Positions 40,543-49,489 of a DNA stretch of 61,091 bases are shown one piece after another (position 1 is the first letter of the stretch; each line of letters begins with the position of its first letter). The translations under genes and the position numbers were made by a program. Below the pieces are notes generated by a model, which ran no database searches, had not been told where the DNA came from, and saw only the letters and a program-made list of their open reading frames with translations. Source of the DNA: an uncultured Synergistaceae bacterium (GTDB lineage Bacteria > Synergistota > Synergistia > Synergistales > Aminobacteriaceae); the NCBI GenBank assembly GCA_937870605.1, contig CALMZW010000071.1, forward strand, positions 1-61,091, written 5' to 3'.

Positions 40543-42693
40543 ATGGCGGACGAAAACGGAGATCTGCAGACCCTTCGTGACAGAATCACGGTGCTGGAAG
40601 AAGAACGCCGCTCCGTGGCGCAGATTCTTGAGGCGGCGCTCTCTTCCGTCACGTTCAGCGTCGCCGTGGACGACTCGTTCACCGAAGAAGATCTGCTTCG
40701 GCAAGCCGCGCAGCGCCTGCGGTCCTTCGTGCGTTTCCGGACGACCGCGTTTTACCTCGTGAGCGGTGACGGGCTGGATTTCGACTGCCGCTATTGCGGT
40801 CCGAACGACGCGCTCCCCTGGGTGGAACATGAAAAGGACATCCTAATCGAGGATGGAACGGTCGCGTGGTGCATTGACCGGAACCGTTCCGTCACGGTTA
40901 CGGCGTCGGACGGCGCGACGCCGATCCTGCTTCATGCGATCATAAGCCAGAACCGGAGCATGGGACTCTTTCTCGGAGTGCCGGACGAGGACGAACGCGA
41001 GATTCTCGACGTCTCCTTCGCCTTCCTGACCGTCATTCTCGAGGCGACGGCAGGACTGTTGCAGAATGCCGAACTGTACCGCACCATCAGCCGCCTGAAC
41101 GACGAACTCGAAGGAAAGGTCCTGCGACTCGAAGAATCCGAGCGGGCGCTCGAAGACGCCAATCGTTCCAAGGACAGCTTCCTCGCGAATATCAGCCACG
41201 AAATCCGCACGCCGATGAACGGGATCATCGGCATGGGAACGCTGCTCTCCCAGACCCGTCTCGACGAGAACCAGACCGAAATGACGCGCACGATCCTCTC
41301 CGAATCCGAACATATGATGCGGTTGCTCAACGACCTGCTCGACATCTCGAAGATCGAAGCCGGACGGCTTGACTTCGAGCAGATCCCCTTCGATCTCCGC
41401 GAGCTTCTCCGAAACCTGCGCTCGACGTACGGCCGCATGGCGGAAAGCAAGGGGCTCGCATTCGTCATGGAAACCGACCCGCTGCTTCCCGGGGCGCTCG
41501 TCGGGGACGCGGGGCGGGTGCGCCAGGTCTTCGCCAATCTGCTCGGAAACGCGGTCAAGTTTACGCGACAGGGCTCCGTGAGCGTTCGCGTCTCGTTATT
41601 GTCGCGAACGGCCGATCGCTGCCGGATCCTGGCCCGAATCGAGGATACCGGGATCGGCATCCCCCCCGAAACGATCGAGCGGCTCTTCCAGCCCTTCACG
41701 CAGGCCGACGCCTCGACGTCCCGCCTCTATGGCGGAAGCGGGCTCGGACTGGCGATCTCCCGTCGCCTCGTCGGAATGATGGGCGGCCGGATCGAGGTTG
41801 AGAGCGATCCCGGCGAAGGATCGACGTTCCGGTTCACGCTCGATCTCCCGGTGTCGGCAACGGAGCCGGGAGAAAACAGCCGCGGAGGCGGCGACGCGGA
41901 CGCTTCGCGGGGGGGAATAGCCGGACTGCGCGTCCTGGTCGCAGAGGACAACGCGACGAATCGCCGGATTGTCGCCATGCTGCTCGAAAAGCTCGGGGTC
42001 ACGGCGGATATGGCCGAAAGCGGACAGGAAACATTGGACTGGCTTGCGCGAGAACGGTATGATATGGTGCTGATGGATGTTCAGATGCCGGGAATGGACG
42101 GACTCGAGACGACTCGCCGCATCCGTGCGGGAGAGGCCTCCGGTGTGCGGATTCCCATCGTCGCGATGACGGCGAACGCGATGAAGGGGGACCGGGAGGC
42201 GTGTCTGGCGGCCGGAATGGACGGATATCTGTCGAAACCGATCTCCCCGGCGGAACTGGAACGGATCATGGCGTTCGCCGCGCAGGGAGTTCCGGATGCC
42301 GCCGCGGCTCCGGAGGACGACCACGAAAAAACGATCGCCCGGACGGATGTTTTCGATCGGGCATCTTTGCTGGAGAGGGTTGTATGGGACGAAGAACTCT
42401 GTTCTCGGGTCGTGGAGACCTTTTTAGACGATGGAAAGAATCTCGTCTCCCAGTTTGTCGATGCGGCGGAACGAGGGGATTCGGTCAATGCGAGGATCGC
42501 GGCGCACACCCTCAGGGGAGCGGCGTCGAACGTCGCGGCCGGAACACTGGCTTCCCTGGCGTCCCGCGCGGAAGAAACGGCTTCGGAGGGAGACACGGAC
42601 CGGCTGCGCGGCTTTTCGGCCCGGTTGAAGGACGAATGGCGGCGCTTTACGGATCTGGCTTTGTTTCGAAAAGAGGACGACGAAAAGGACTGA
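40543..42693 (+). CDS. Cytosolic hybrid sensor histidine kinase with REC and HPt domains
   Basis: 716 residues, ATG 40543. There are no membrane helices. Order: short coiled coil (8-35), GAF-like sensor (about 40-175), coiled coil (180-210), HisKA with His 219 in SHEIRTPMNGIIG, HATPase (VFANLLGNAVKF, EDTGIGIP, GSGLGLAIS), receiver domain with Asp 512 in LMDVQMPG, and C-terminal HPt with His 655 in AAHTLRGAASN. This is a full His-Asp-His relay on one chain. The next gene encodes a REC-GGDEF protein, the probable final phosphate acceptor. The GAF ligand is unknown. Confidence 0.94.
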   Translation: MADENGDLQTLRDRITVLEEERRSVAQILEAALSSVTFSVAVDDSFTEEDLLRQAAQRLRSFVRFRTTAFYLVSGDGLDFDCRYCGPNDALPWVEHEKDILIEDGTVAWCIDRNRSVTVTASDGATPILLHAIISQNRSMGLFLGVPDEDEREILDVSFAFLTVILEATAGLLQNAELYRTISRLNDELEGKVLRLEESERALEDANRSKDSFLANISHEIRTPMNGIIGMGTLLSQTRLDENQTEMTRTILSESEHMMRLLNDLLDISKIEAGRLDFEQIPFDLRELLRNLRSTYGRMAESKGLAFVMETDPLLPGALVGDAGRVRQVFANLLGNAVKFTRQGSVSVRVSLLSRTADRCRILARIEDTGIGIPPETIERLFQPFTQADASTSRLYGGSGLGLAISRRLVGMMGGRIEVESDPGEGSTFRFTLDLPVSATEPGENSRGGGDADASRGGIAGLRVLVAEDNATNRRIVAMLLEKLGVTADMAESGQETLDWLARERYDMVLMDVQMPGMDGLETTRRIRAGEASGVRIPIVAMTANAMKGDREACLAAGMDGYLSKPISPAELERIMAFAAQGVPDAAAAPEDDHEKTIARTDVFDRASLLERVVWDEELCSRVVETFLDDGKNLVSQFVDAAERGDSVNARIAAHTLRGAASNVAAGTLASLASRAEETASEGDTDRLRGFSARLKDEWRRFTDLALFRKEDDEKD

Positions 42694-42698
42694 ACGGA

Positions 42699-43583
42699 AT
42701 GCGGATACTGATCGCCGAGGATGACGCCACCTCGCGTCTCCTTCTGGAATCGCTGCTTCGGAAATGGGGCTACGACGTCGTGGTCGCGCGGGACGGAGAG
42801 GAAGCGTGGCGCATCCTGTCGGCCGAGAATTCGCCGCTGATTGCGCTCATCGACTGGGTCATGCCGGGACTTGAAGGCCCCGAACTGTGCCGGCGGCTCC
42901 GCGCGCACGTCCCGAACGGCAGCTCCTACCGCTATGTCATCCTCGTGACCGTTCGGGACGAGAAAGTACATATCGTCAAGGGGCTCGAGTCCGGCGCGGA
43001 CGACTACATCACGAAGCCGTTCGATCCCCACGAACTGCGGGTGCGCATCACCGCAGGGCAGCGCGTCGTGGAGCTTCAGGAAGAACTTCGTCACATGGCC
43101 CTGTACGACTCGCTGACGAAGCTCAGGAACCGGCGGGCGATCGTTGACCGCCTCGAAGAGGAGCTCTCCCGATCACGTCGGGAGGGGAAGCGGCTTTGCA
43201 TCGGACTTCTCGACCTGGACTTCTTCAAGAACGTGAACGACACGCTCGGACACCTGGTCGGGGATGAAGTGCTTCAGGAGACGGCGCGCCGCATCCGTTC
43301 GTCCCTCCGGAACTACGACATCGCCGGACGGTATGGGGGCGAGGAGTTTCTCCTCATCCTGCCCGGAGCGACGCGCGACGACGCGCTGCGGACGCTCGAA
43401 CGGGTCCGAATCGCGGTGGGGGGAACTCCGATGGCGACACAGGACGGAAGCGCCGTCACCGTGACGGCGAGCATCGGTTTGGCCTGCGACGACGGGGAGT
43501 CGAAACCGGACGTCCTTGTCCGCCGCGTCGATGCAGCGCTCTACAGGGCCAAAAACGACGGCCGGAACAGGGTGAACGAATGA
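42699..43583 (+). CDS. Response regulator diguanylate cyclase (REC-GGDEF)
   Basis: 294 residues, ATG 42699, five bases after the kinase stop. The receiver domain (1-125) has the acidic pair in LIAEDDATSR, the phospho-acceptor Asp in IALIDWVMPG, and the conserved Lys in YITKPFDPHEL. The GGDEF domain begins at LYDSLTKLRNRRA and carries the active motif GGEEF. An RNYD sequence five residues before it fits the RxxD inhibitory site. It should make cyclic di-GMP when phosphorylated, presumably by the upstream hybrid kinase. The gene overlaps the next one by four bases. Confidence 0.95.
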   Translation: MRILIAEDDATSRLLLESLLRKWGYDVVVARDGEEAWRILSAENSPLIALIDWVMPGLEGPELCRRLRAHVPNGSSYRYVILVTVRDEKVHIVKGLESGADDYITKPFDPHELRVRITAGQRVVELQEELRHMALYDSLTKLRNRRAIVDRLEEELSRSRREGKRLCIGLLDLDFFKNVNDTLGHLVGDEVLQETARRIRSSLRNYDIAGRYGGEEFLLILPGATRDDALRTLERVRIAVGGTPMATQDGSAVTVTASIGLACDDGESKPDVLVRRVDAALYRAKNDGRNRVNE

Positions 43584-45685
43584 AGCCGCTTGTCCGCGCG
43601 CTGGTTTCGGTCGTTTTCCTTGCGTCCCTTGCAGCTCCGCTCGACGCCGCGGATTTCGAGCGGCTTTTCCGGGATCGTCGCTGGGGGGAGCTGGACAAGG
43701 CCTTTGCGGTTTCCTCTCCGGATATGGCGCCGAGGGACCTCTCGCTTGTCGCGAACGCGTTCTGGGTCCGGGGAAACTGGAAGGACGCCGTCGCCTGTAT
43801 GGACCGTGCGAAAAAAGGGATGCCCGCGGAGATCGCCCCGTATGCCGACATGATCCGGATTCTGGGACTCGAGCGTACCGAACGGACGGAAGAAGCACGG
43901 GTGGAAGCGGCGCGACTCCTTGCGTCGAAGCGCCCGAAGGACCTCGAGTACTTCGTGGCCTATGCGATGTACCGGTTGACCGACCCGAAGGACACGGCGT
44001 CGCGGCGGGCGATGCTCCGGAAGATGCACGCATCGGCCGATGGAAAGGCGCAGAAGATGCAGGCGCTCTCCGAACTGATCGCGCTGGGCGACGCCAAAGA
44101 CGCCGCACGGCGCGCCGAAACCGCGAACGCGTGTCTGGAACTGCTTTCGCTCCATCCTACGAACGCGCGGGCGCTCGCGATCCTGTCCGAATCGCCGAAG
44201 CCCTGGCCGCCCGACGTCTCGTTCGTCACGGGATACGCGGCCTATCTCGGGAAAGACTATTCGAAGGCGGCGGCCCTGTTGCGAACGGTTCCGATCGCTT
44301 CAAAGAACGGCCGCATGGCCCGCTACTATCGCGGATTTTCGCTGATGCGGCTCGGACGCGGCGCGGAAGCGCTCGACGTCTTCGGTCCGCTCGCGCTCTC
44401 CGGCAAGGGGTATGCGGATTCCGCCGTCCGCCGGATCGCGCTGCTCTCGAAGGGAACCCTGAAGGAACCCGGCGTCGCCCTTCTTCGCAAGGTCGTCGCA
44501 ACGCGGCGGGGCGACATGGCCGCGCGCGCGATGGAGGCGTTGTCGCGGCTGCTGTCAGGGGCCGAGGCGCGGACCATGGAAGACCGTGTCGTCCGGGAAT
44601 ACCCGGATTCCGAACATGCCGCCGGGATCCTTTGGGAGCGCGGCTGGAAACGATGGGACGCCGGCGCCGTCGCGGACGCCCTGGCGGTCTGGAAGAAACT
44701 GCTCACGCCCGGGGTTGACGGCTCCTGGGCTCCGCGCGTCCTGTACTGGGTCGGGCGCGGATACGAACGGCTCGGAAAGAAAGACCGCGCAACCGTGTAC
44801 TTCAACAGGCTCGGACGCTCCTACCCGCTGTCCATTCACGCATTCCTCGCGTTCCCGAACGGCGTCAAACCCATCGTCGACGGCGCGCCGAAAGGGCTGG
44901 AGAGCGAGCCCGGAGAGCTGGAACGCTGGGGCTTCGTGCTGTACGAAAAACGTCGGCTGCTGGACCGGGGAGGCGCGAAGGATTTCTATCGCGCCGCGTT
45001 GCTCTCGCAGTGGAACGGAGACGGACAGGGAGCGTACTCGGCGGCTGCGCGCATCTCGCGGCTTCTCACCGGCGGGGACGCGATTTACCGCAAGGGGCTG
45101 CAAATGCTCTATCCCCAGGCGTTCGCGGATGTCGTCCGTACGACGGCGTCGCGTTTCCTTGTGGACGAATGCCTGGTATGGGCGATCATGCGGCAGGAGA
45201 GCGCCTATGACCCGCTGGCCCGAAGCTGGGTGGGAGCGACCGGCCTGATGCAGCTCATGCCGGCGACGGCCCGGGGCGAAGCGAAGGCCCTCGGCGTCAA
45301 GATCGAATCGCTCTACGACGTGGAAATGAACATCCTTCTCGGGACCTCGCACATCGCGCGGCTCCTGCGGAACCTCAAACGGGTCGAATGGGCCGCGGCC
45401 GCGTACAATGCGGGCTCGGGAGCGGCGAAGCGCTGGATCGAGGGAAACGAGGCCATGCCGCTGGACCGCTGGATGGAGGAAGTCGGGTATAAGGAAACGA
45501 GCGGATACGTCCGGCGCGTCATGGCGAACCTGCGCGTGTACCGGATGCTGTACGGCGAGAGCAAACGTCCCGCGACGCTGAGCGCGGATCTCGTTCCTCC
45601 CGGGAAGACGTCGGACGATCAACCGGTCGAGGACGAAGGAACGGCAGGAGACGACGACACGCCGATGCTCAACGTTCGCGAGTGA
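43580..45685 (+). CDS. Soluble lytic murein transglycosylase (Slt70-like)
   Basis: 701 residues, ATG 43580 overlapping the preceding stop. A signal peptide (MKPLVRALVSVVFLASLAAP) precedes a long helical superhelix (about 30-500), and the SLT domain follows. Glu 540 in AIMRQESAYDP is catalytic, with GATGLMQLMPATA and AAAAYNAGSGAAKRW as the other conserved blocks. It cleaves glycan strands in the periplasm. Being the last gene of the c-di-GMP signalling operon, it may be produced together with that pathway for wall remodelling. A terminator follows. Confidence 0.94.
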   Translation: MKPLVRALVSVVFLASLAAPLDAADFERLFRDRRWGELDKAFAVSSPDMAPRDLSLVANAFWVRGNWKDAVACMDRAKKGMPAEIAPYADMIRILGLERTERTEEARVEAARLLASKRPKDLEYFVAYAMYRLTDPKDTASRRAMLRKMHASADGKAQKMQALSELIALGDAKDAARRAETANACLELLSLHPTNARALAILSESPKPWPPDVSFVTGYAAYLGKDYSKAAALLRTVPIASKNGRMARYYRGFSLMRLGRGAEALDVFGPLALSGKGYADSAVRRIALLSKGTLKEPGVALLRKVVATRRGDMAARAMEALSRLLSGAEARTMEDRVVREYPDSEHAAGILWERGWKRWDAGAVADALAVWKKLLTPGVDGSWAPRVLYWVGRGYERLGKKDRATVYFNRLGRSYPLSIHAFLAFPNGVKPIVDGAPKGLESEPGELERWGFVLYEKRRLLDRGGAKDFYRAALLSQWNGDGQGAYSAAARISRLLTGGDAIYRKGLQMLYPQAFADVVRTTASRFLVDECLVWAIMRQESAYDPLARSWVGATGLMQLMPATARGEAKALGVKIESLYDVEMNILLGTSHIARLLRNLKRVEWAAAAYNAGSGAAKRWIEGNEAMPLDRWMEEVGYKETSGYVRRVMANLRVYRMLYGESKRPATLSADLVPPGKTSDDQPVEDEGTAGDDDTPMLNVRE

Positions 45686-45710
45686 ATCCGGACGGACGAT
45701 GACGATGAAA

Positions 45711-45749
45711 AAAAAGGGCTCCGTCCTCATTCACAGGACGGAGCCCCTT
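45711..45749. terminator. Bidirectional terminator between lytic transglycosylase and CDC48
   Basis: A perfect 12-bp stem (45716-45727... with 45735-45746) has a seven-base loop. The A-run on its left gives a T-run for the leftward CDC48 transcript. The right side has only CTTTG for the rightward operon. Confidence 0.9.
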
Positions 45750-45773
45750 TGCTCGCATGCGACGGGAAGACGG

Positions 45774-47921
45774 CTAGAATCCCGTCAGCGTCTTGATCTG
45801 TTCGTGGCGGCCGAGAATCTCCATGGCCGAGTCGAAGTGTCGCCATTCGAGCAGCGGGATCACCTCTCCGCCGCTCTTGAGCGCCTCGCGAAGCGCGAGC
45901 ATCGCGGCCTTTCGGCAGACGAACGCGATGTCGCCGCCCGAGAACCCCGAACTTTTTCGCGCAAGTTCCTCCGTATTCACGTCGGGCGAGACGGGTTTCT
46001 TCAGGAGGTGAATCGCGAAGATGCGCCGCCGCGCCTCCTCGTCGGGCATCGGCAGCTCCATGACGAGGTCGAACCGCCCGCCTGCGAGCAACGACGGGTC
46101 GACGAGGTCGATCCGGTTCGTCGTTGCGAGGACGATAACGCCGCGCAACTCCTCGATGCCGTTCATCTCCGCGAGGAACTGGCTGATGACGCGCTCCGTG
46201 AAGCTCGCTCCGGCGCCGGAGTCGCGTCCGCGCACGGGGACAAGCGATTCGATCTCGTCGAAGTAGAGGATCGACGGAGACGCCTGTTTTGCGGTCCGGA
46301 ACACCTCGCGAATCGCGCGCTCGCTCTCTCCGACGTACTTTGACATCAATTCCGGCCCCTTTACGGAGATGAAGTTCACGCCGCTCTCGCGGGCAAGCGC
46401 CTTCGCGAGAAGCGTCTTTCCCGTGCCGGACGGCCCGTGGAGGAGGATGCCCTTCGTGGGCGTCATGTCGTACTTCTCGAAGACGTCCGGGTGCTGCAAC
46501 GGCCACTGGACCGCGTCGCGCAGCTCGTCCTTGATGTCCTCGAGTCCGCCGACGTCAGCCCACGTCACGTCGGGAACCTCGACGAAGACCTCGCGGATCG
46601 CCGACGGCTCGATCTCCTTCAGCGCATCGATGAAATGCTCCATCCGGACGTCCATCGAGAGCAGTCGGTCATAGGGGATCTCGGCCATTTCCATGTCGAT
46701 ATGCGGGAGGATCTCGCGCAGGCTCGCCATCGCGGCCTCTTTCGTGAGCGCCTCGAGGTCCGCGCCGACGAAGCCGTGCGTGATCTCGGCGAGACGGTGC
46801 AGGTCGACGTCGGGCGCGAGCGGCATCCCGCGACTGTGGATCTGGAGGATTTCATAGCGCCCCTTTTTGTCGGGGATCGGAATGGCGATCTCCCGGTCGA
46901 ACCGGCCCGGACGCCTGAGCGCCGGGTCGAGCGTGTTCGGGATGTTCGTCGCGCCGATGACCACGATCTGTCCGCGCGATTCCAGTCCGTCGAGCAGCGC
47001 CAGAAGCTGCGCCACGACGCGCCGCTCGACCTGCTTCTCGCCGCCCATCTCCTCGCGTTTCGGCGCGATGGCGTCGATCTCGTCGATGAAGATGATCGAC
47101 GGCGCGTGCGACTGCGCCTCCTCGAAGACGTTCCGCAGGCGCTCCTCGCTCTCGCCGTAGAACTTGCCGATGATTTCCGGACCGGAGATGTGCGTGAAGT
47201 AGACGTCCGTCTCGTTCGCGACGGCGCGTGCGATGACGGTCTTGCCGGTCCCCGGGGGGCCGTAGAGCAGCACGCCCTTCGGCGGCTGGACGCCGAGGCG
47301 GTCGAAGACCTGCGGAAAGCGCAGCGGCAGTTCGATCATCTCGCGAATCCGCTGGATCTGCGACCCGAGACCGCCGATGTCCTCGTAGGAAATTTTCGCG
47401 GCGCGCTTCGCGCCCTGGACCTTTTCCACGTTGACGGCCGTCGAGCTGCTCACGATCACCGTGCCGTCGGGCGTCGTATCGGTCACGCGGAAGTCCACGA
47501 CACGGGTGCCGAAGAGCACGAGCCGGACGCGATCCCCGGTCATCGCGGGCATGCCCTCGAGGAGCGAGCCGATATACCGCGCGTCGCGCTCCTTTTCGAG
47601 AAGAGCCATCGTCGTCAGCGGGCGCAGCGTGATGCTCCCCGCGAAGTGATGGTCGATCTTGTGCACCGACACTTTGTCGTCGATGGCCACGCCCGCGTTA
47701 TCGCGGGTGACGCCGTCGATCTGGATGATCTGCTTGCCGCGCTCCTCCGAATCGCACGAGAGAACGCGCACCGGAGTGCGGCGTCTGTTCTCGGACTGGG
47801 AGATTCCCTCGATCTCGACGATCTGCCCTTCCGAGACCCCGTACTTGATCATATCCTGGGGGTCCATCCGGGCCAGGCAGCGTCCGACGTCCTTCCCCAA
47901 CGATTCCCTGACTTTCAGCAT
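45774..47921 (-). CDS. CDC48/VAT-type AAA+ ATPase
   Basis: 715 residues, ATG 47919-47921 with AAAGGAG upstream. The layout is that of archaeal VAT and eukaryotic p97. An N-domain (1-100: LARMDPQDMIKYGVSEGQIV, then GVAIDDKVSV) is followed by a second N-subdomain, and then AAA domain D1 (Walker A GPPGTGKT at 221-228, Walker B IIFIDEIDAIAPKR). D2 has Walker A GPSGTGKT and Walker B ILYFDEIESLVPVRG. The hexamer unfolds or extracts proteins using ATP. The C-terminus (IKTLTGF) lacks the HbYX tail used to dock on proteasomes, consistent with a bacterium. It is transcribed alone. Confidence 0.94.
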   Translation of the reverse strand: MLKVRESLGKDVGRCLARMDPQDMIKYGVSEGQIVEIEGISQSENRRRTPVRVLSCDSEERGKQIIQIDGVTRDNAGVAIDDKVSVHKIDHHFAGSITLRPLTTMALLEKERDARYIGSLLEGMPAMTGDRVRLVLFGTRVVDFRVTDTTPDGTVIVSSSTAVNVEKVQGAKRAAKISYEDIGGLGSQIQRIREMIELPLRFPQVFDRLGVQPPKGVLLYGPPGTGKTVIARAVANETDVYFTHISGPEIIGKFYGESEERLRNVFEEAQSHAPSIIFIDEIDAIAPKREEMGGEKQVERRVVAQLLALLDGLESRGQIVVIGATNIPNTLDPALRRPGRFDREIAIPIPDKKGRYEILQIHSRGMPLAPDVDLHRLAEITHGFVGADLEALTKEAAMASLREILPHIDMEMAEIPYDRLLSMDVRMEHFIDALKEIEPSAIREVFVEVPDVTWADVGGLEDIKDELRDAVQWPLQHPDVFEKYDMTPTKGILLHGPSGTGKTLLAKALARESGVNFISVKGPELMSKYVGESERAIREVFRTAKQASPSILYFDEIESLVPVRGRDSGAGASFTERVISQFLAEMNGIEELRGVIVLATTNRIDLVDPSLLAGGRFDLVMELPMPDEEARRRIFAIHLLKKPVSPDVNTEELARKSSGFSGGDIAFVCRKAAMLALREALKSGGEVIPLLEWRHFDSAMEILGRHEQIKTLTGF

Positions 47922-48051
47922 GTCTCTTTCGCGCTCCTTTACGTGCCGTCTCCTCCCGCGAAAATACAGGGGGAAGCTGCGTTATGCTACCACAGATATG
48001 AACGATCGGCGACTGCCGGCCGGCGGAGAAATGGACCGCTCCGCCGCATGC

Positions 48052-48087
48052 AAAAAGCCCTCTCCGGCGATTCCCGCCGAAGAGGGC
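48052..48087 (-). terminator. Terminator after the aspartate-type aminotransferase
   Basis: On the minus strand a 13-bp stem with one G-U (48075-48087 with 48057-48069) and a five-base loop is followed by TTTTT. It separates the aminotransferase from the CDC48 gene. Confidence 0.92.
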
Positions 48088-48110
48088 GCTGTGCATTGCG
48101 GGAAGAGAGA

Positions 48111-49325
48111 CTAGCGGGTCGCGATGGCTTCGACGCGGCCGGGATAGGCCTCGAGTCCGAGTTTGAGAATGTTCATGGCCTTGACGAGGTCTTCGTTCTT
48201 CAGGACGTACGCCAGACGGAACTCGTTCTTGCCGAGTCCCTTGGTCGCGTAGAAGCCCTCGGCGGGGGCGGCCATCATGGTCTCGCCGTTGACGTCGAAG
48301 TGCTGGAGCATCCAGATGACGAACTTCTCGGCATCATCCACGGGAAGTTTGACGACGACGTAGAAGGCGCCCTTGGGTTCCTCGCAGACCACGCCGGGCA
48401 TCTGCTTCAGGGCCTTGTAGAGCGTGTCCCTTCGGGAGACGTATTCCTTGTTGACCTCTTCGAGGTAGGACTTCGGGGTGGAGTAGAGCGCCGCAGCTCC
48501 GACCTGCTCGAGCGTGGAGATGCACAGGCGGCCCTGGCAGAGCTTCAGGACGTTCGCGATGATGTCCTTGTTCCGGCAGGCGAAGCAGCCGACGCGCGCG
48601 CCGCAGGCGCTGTAGCGCTTGGAGACGGAGTCGATGATGATGACCCGGTCGGCGATGTCTTCCATGTGGCCGAAGCTCTTGTACTTCAGCCCGTCGTAGA
48701 CGAACTCGCGGTAGACTTCGTCCGCGACGATGAACATGTCGTGCTTCTTTGCGAGATCCGCGAGATCCTGCATTTCCTTCTCGGTGTAGATCGTTCCGGT
48801 CGGGTTTCCGGGATTGGAGACGAGGAAGGCGCGGGTCTTCGGGGTGATGAGTTTTTCCATCGCTTCCTTCGAGGGAAGATGGAACCCGTCCTCCGCCTTC
48901 GTCGTGATCGGCTTGATGGTGACGTTCACGCACTGCGAAAAGGCGTTGTAGTTGGCGTAGAATGGTTCCGGGACGAGGACTTCGTCGCCGGGGTCGCACA
49001 TGACCATGAACGCGAACATGAGCGCTTCGCTGCCGCCGTTCGTGACGAGAATGTCATCGCGTTTGAGGTTGATGTTCCATTCCTTGTAGTAGGCGCACAT
49101 GGCGTCCCGGAGGTCGTTGTTTCCCTGTGACGTCGCGTAGGCGACCACATCGAGACTGAACTTCCGGATGGCTTCGAAGTATGCGGGAGGGGTCTTGATA
49201 TCGGGCTGACCGATGTTCAGATGATACACCTTTTTTCCCTTGGCCTTCGCCTCGTCCGCGTACGGGATCAGGCGGCGGATAGGAGAAGACTGCATCGCCA
49301 GAACTCTGTTCGAACTCTTGACCAT
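48111..49325 (-). CDS. PLP-dependent aminotransferase, class I (aspartate-aminotransferase-like)
   Basis: 404 residues, ATG 49323-49325 with AAGGGGGA upstream. Landmarks are YHLNIGQPDIKTPPAYFEAI, YATSQGNNDLRDAM, VSNPGNPTGTIYTEKEM with the PLP-contacting Asn, VADEVYREFVYDG, and SVSKRYSACGARVG with the Schiff-base Lys. This is the subgroup Ia/Ib type that acts on aspartate, alanine or aromatic amino acids; specificity is not readable. It is a single-gene unit with its own promoter and terminator. Confidence 0.93.
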   Translation of the reverse strand: MVKSSNRVLAMQSSPIRRLIPYADEAKAKGKKVYHLNIGQPDIKTPPAYFEAIRKFSLDVVAYATSQGNNDLRDAMCAYYKEWNINLKRDDILVTNGGSEALMFAFMVMCDPGDEVLVPEPFYANYNAFSQCVNVTIKPITTKAEDGFHLPSKEAMEKLITPKTRAFLVSNPGNPTGTIYTEKEMQDLADLAKKHDMFIVADEVYREFVYDGLKYKSFGHMEDIADRVIIIDSVSKRYSACGARVGCFACRNKDIIANVLKLCQGRLCISTLEQVGAAALYSTPKSYLEEVNKEYVSRRDTLYKALKQMPGVVCEEPKGAFYVVVKLPVDDAEKFVIWMLQHFDVNGETMMAAPAEGFYATKGLGKNEFRLAYVLKNEDLVKAMNILKLGLEAYPGRVEAIATR

Positions 49326-49348
49326 AAAACGACGTCCCCCTTATCGGT

Positions 49349-49378
49349 ATAATATGGACCTTGAGAACATAGTATCAC
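49349..49378 (-). promoter_or_regulatory. Promoter of the aspartate-type aminotransferase gene
   Basis: On the minus strand GTGATA (49373-49378) and TATTAT (49349-49354) have an 18-base spacer. The region is clearly AT-rich compared with its surroundings. Confidence 0.5.
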
Positions 49379-49489
49379 AAACAGATTAATATTCCGTTGT
49401 GCGTTGTGTATTCAGCAAATTTCAAAGAAGCATTCCACGTGACGAAGGATGTATAATGCCTGCGTGGAAAAATCAAGGAGGTGGCGACC

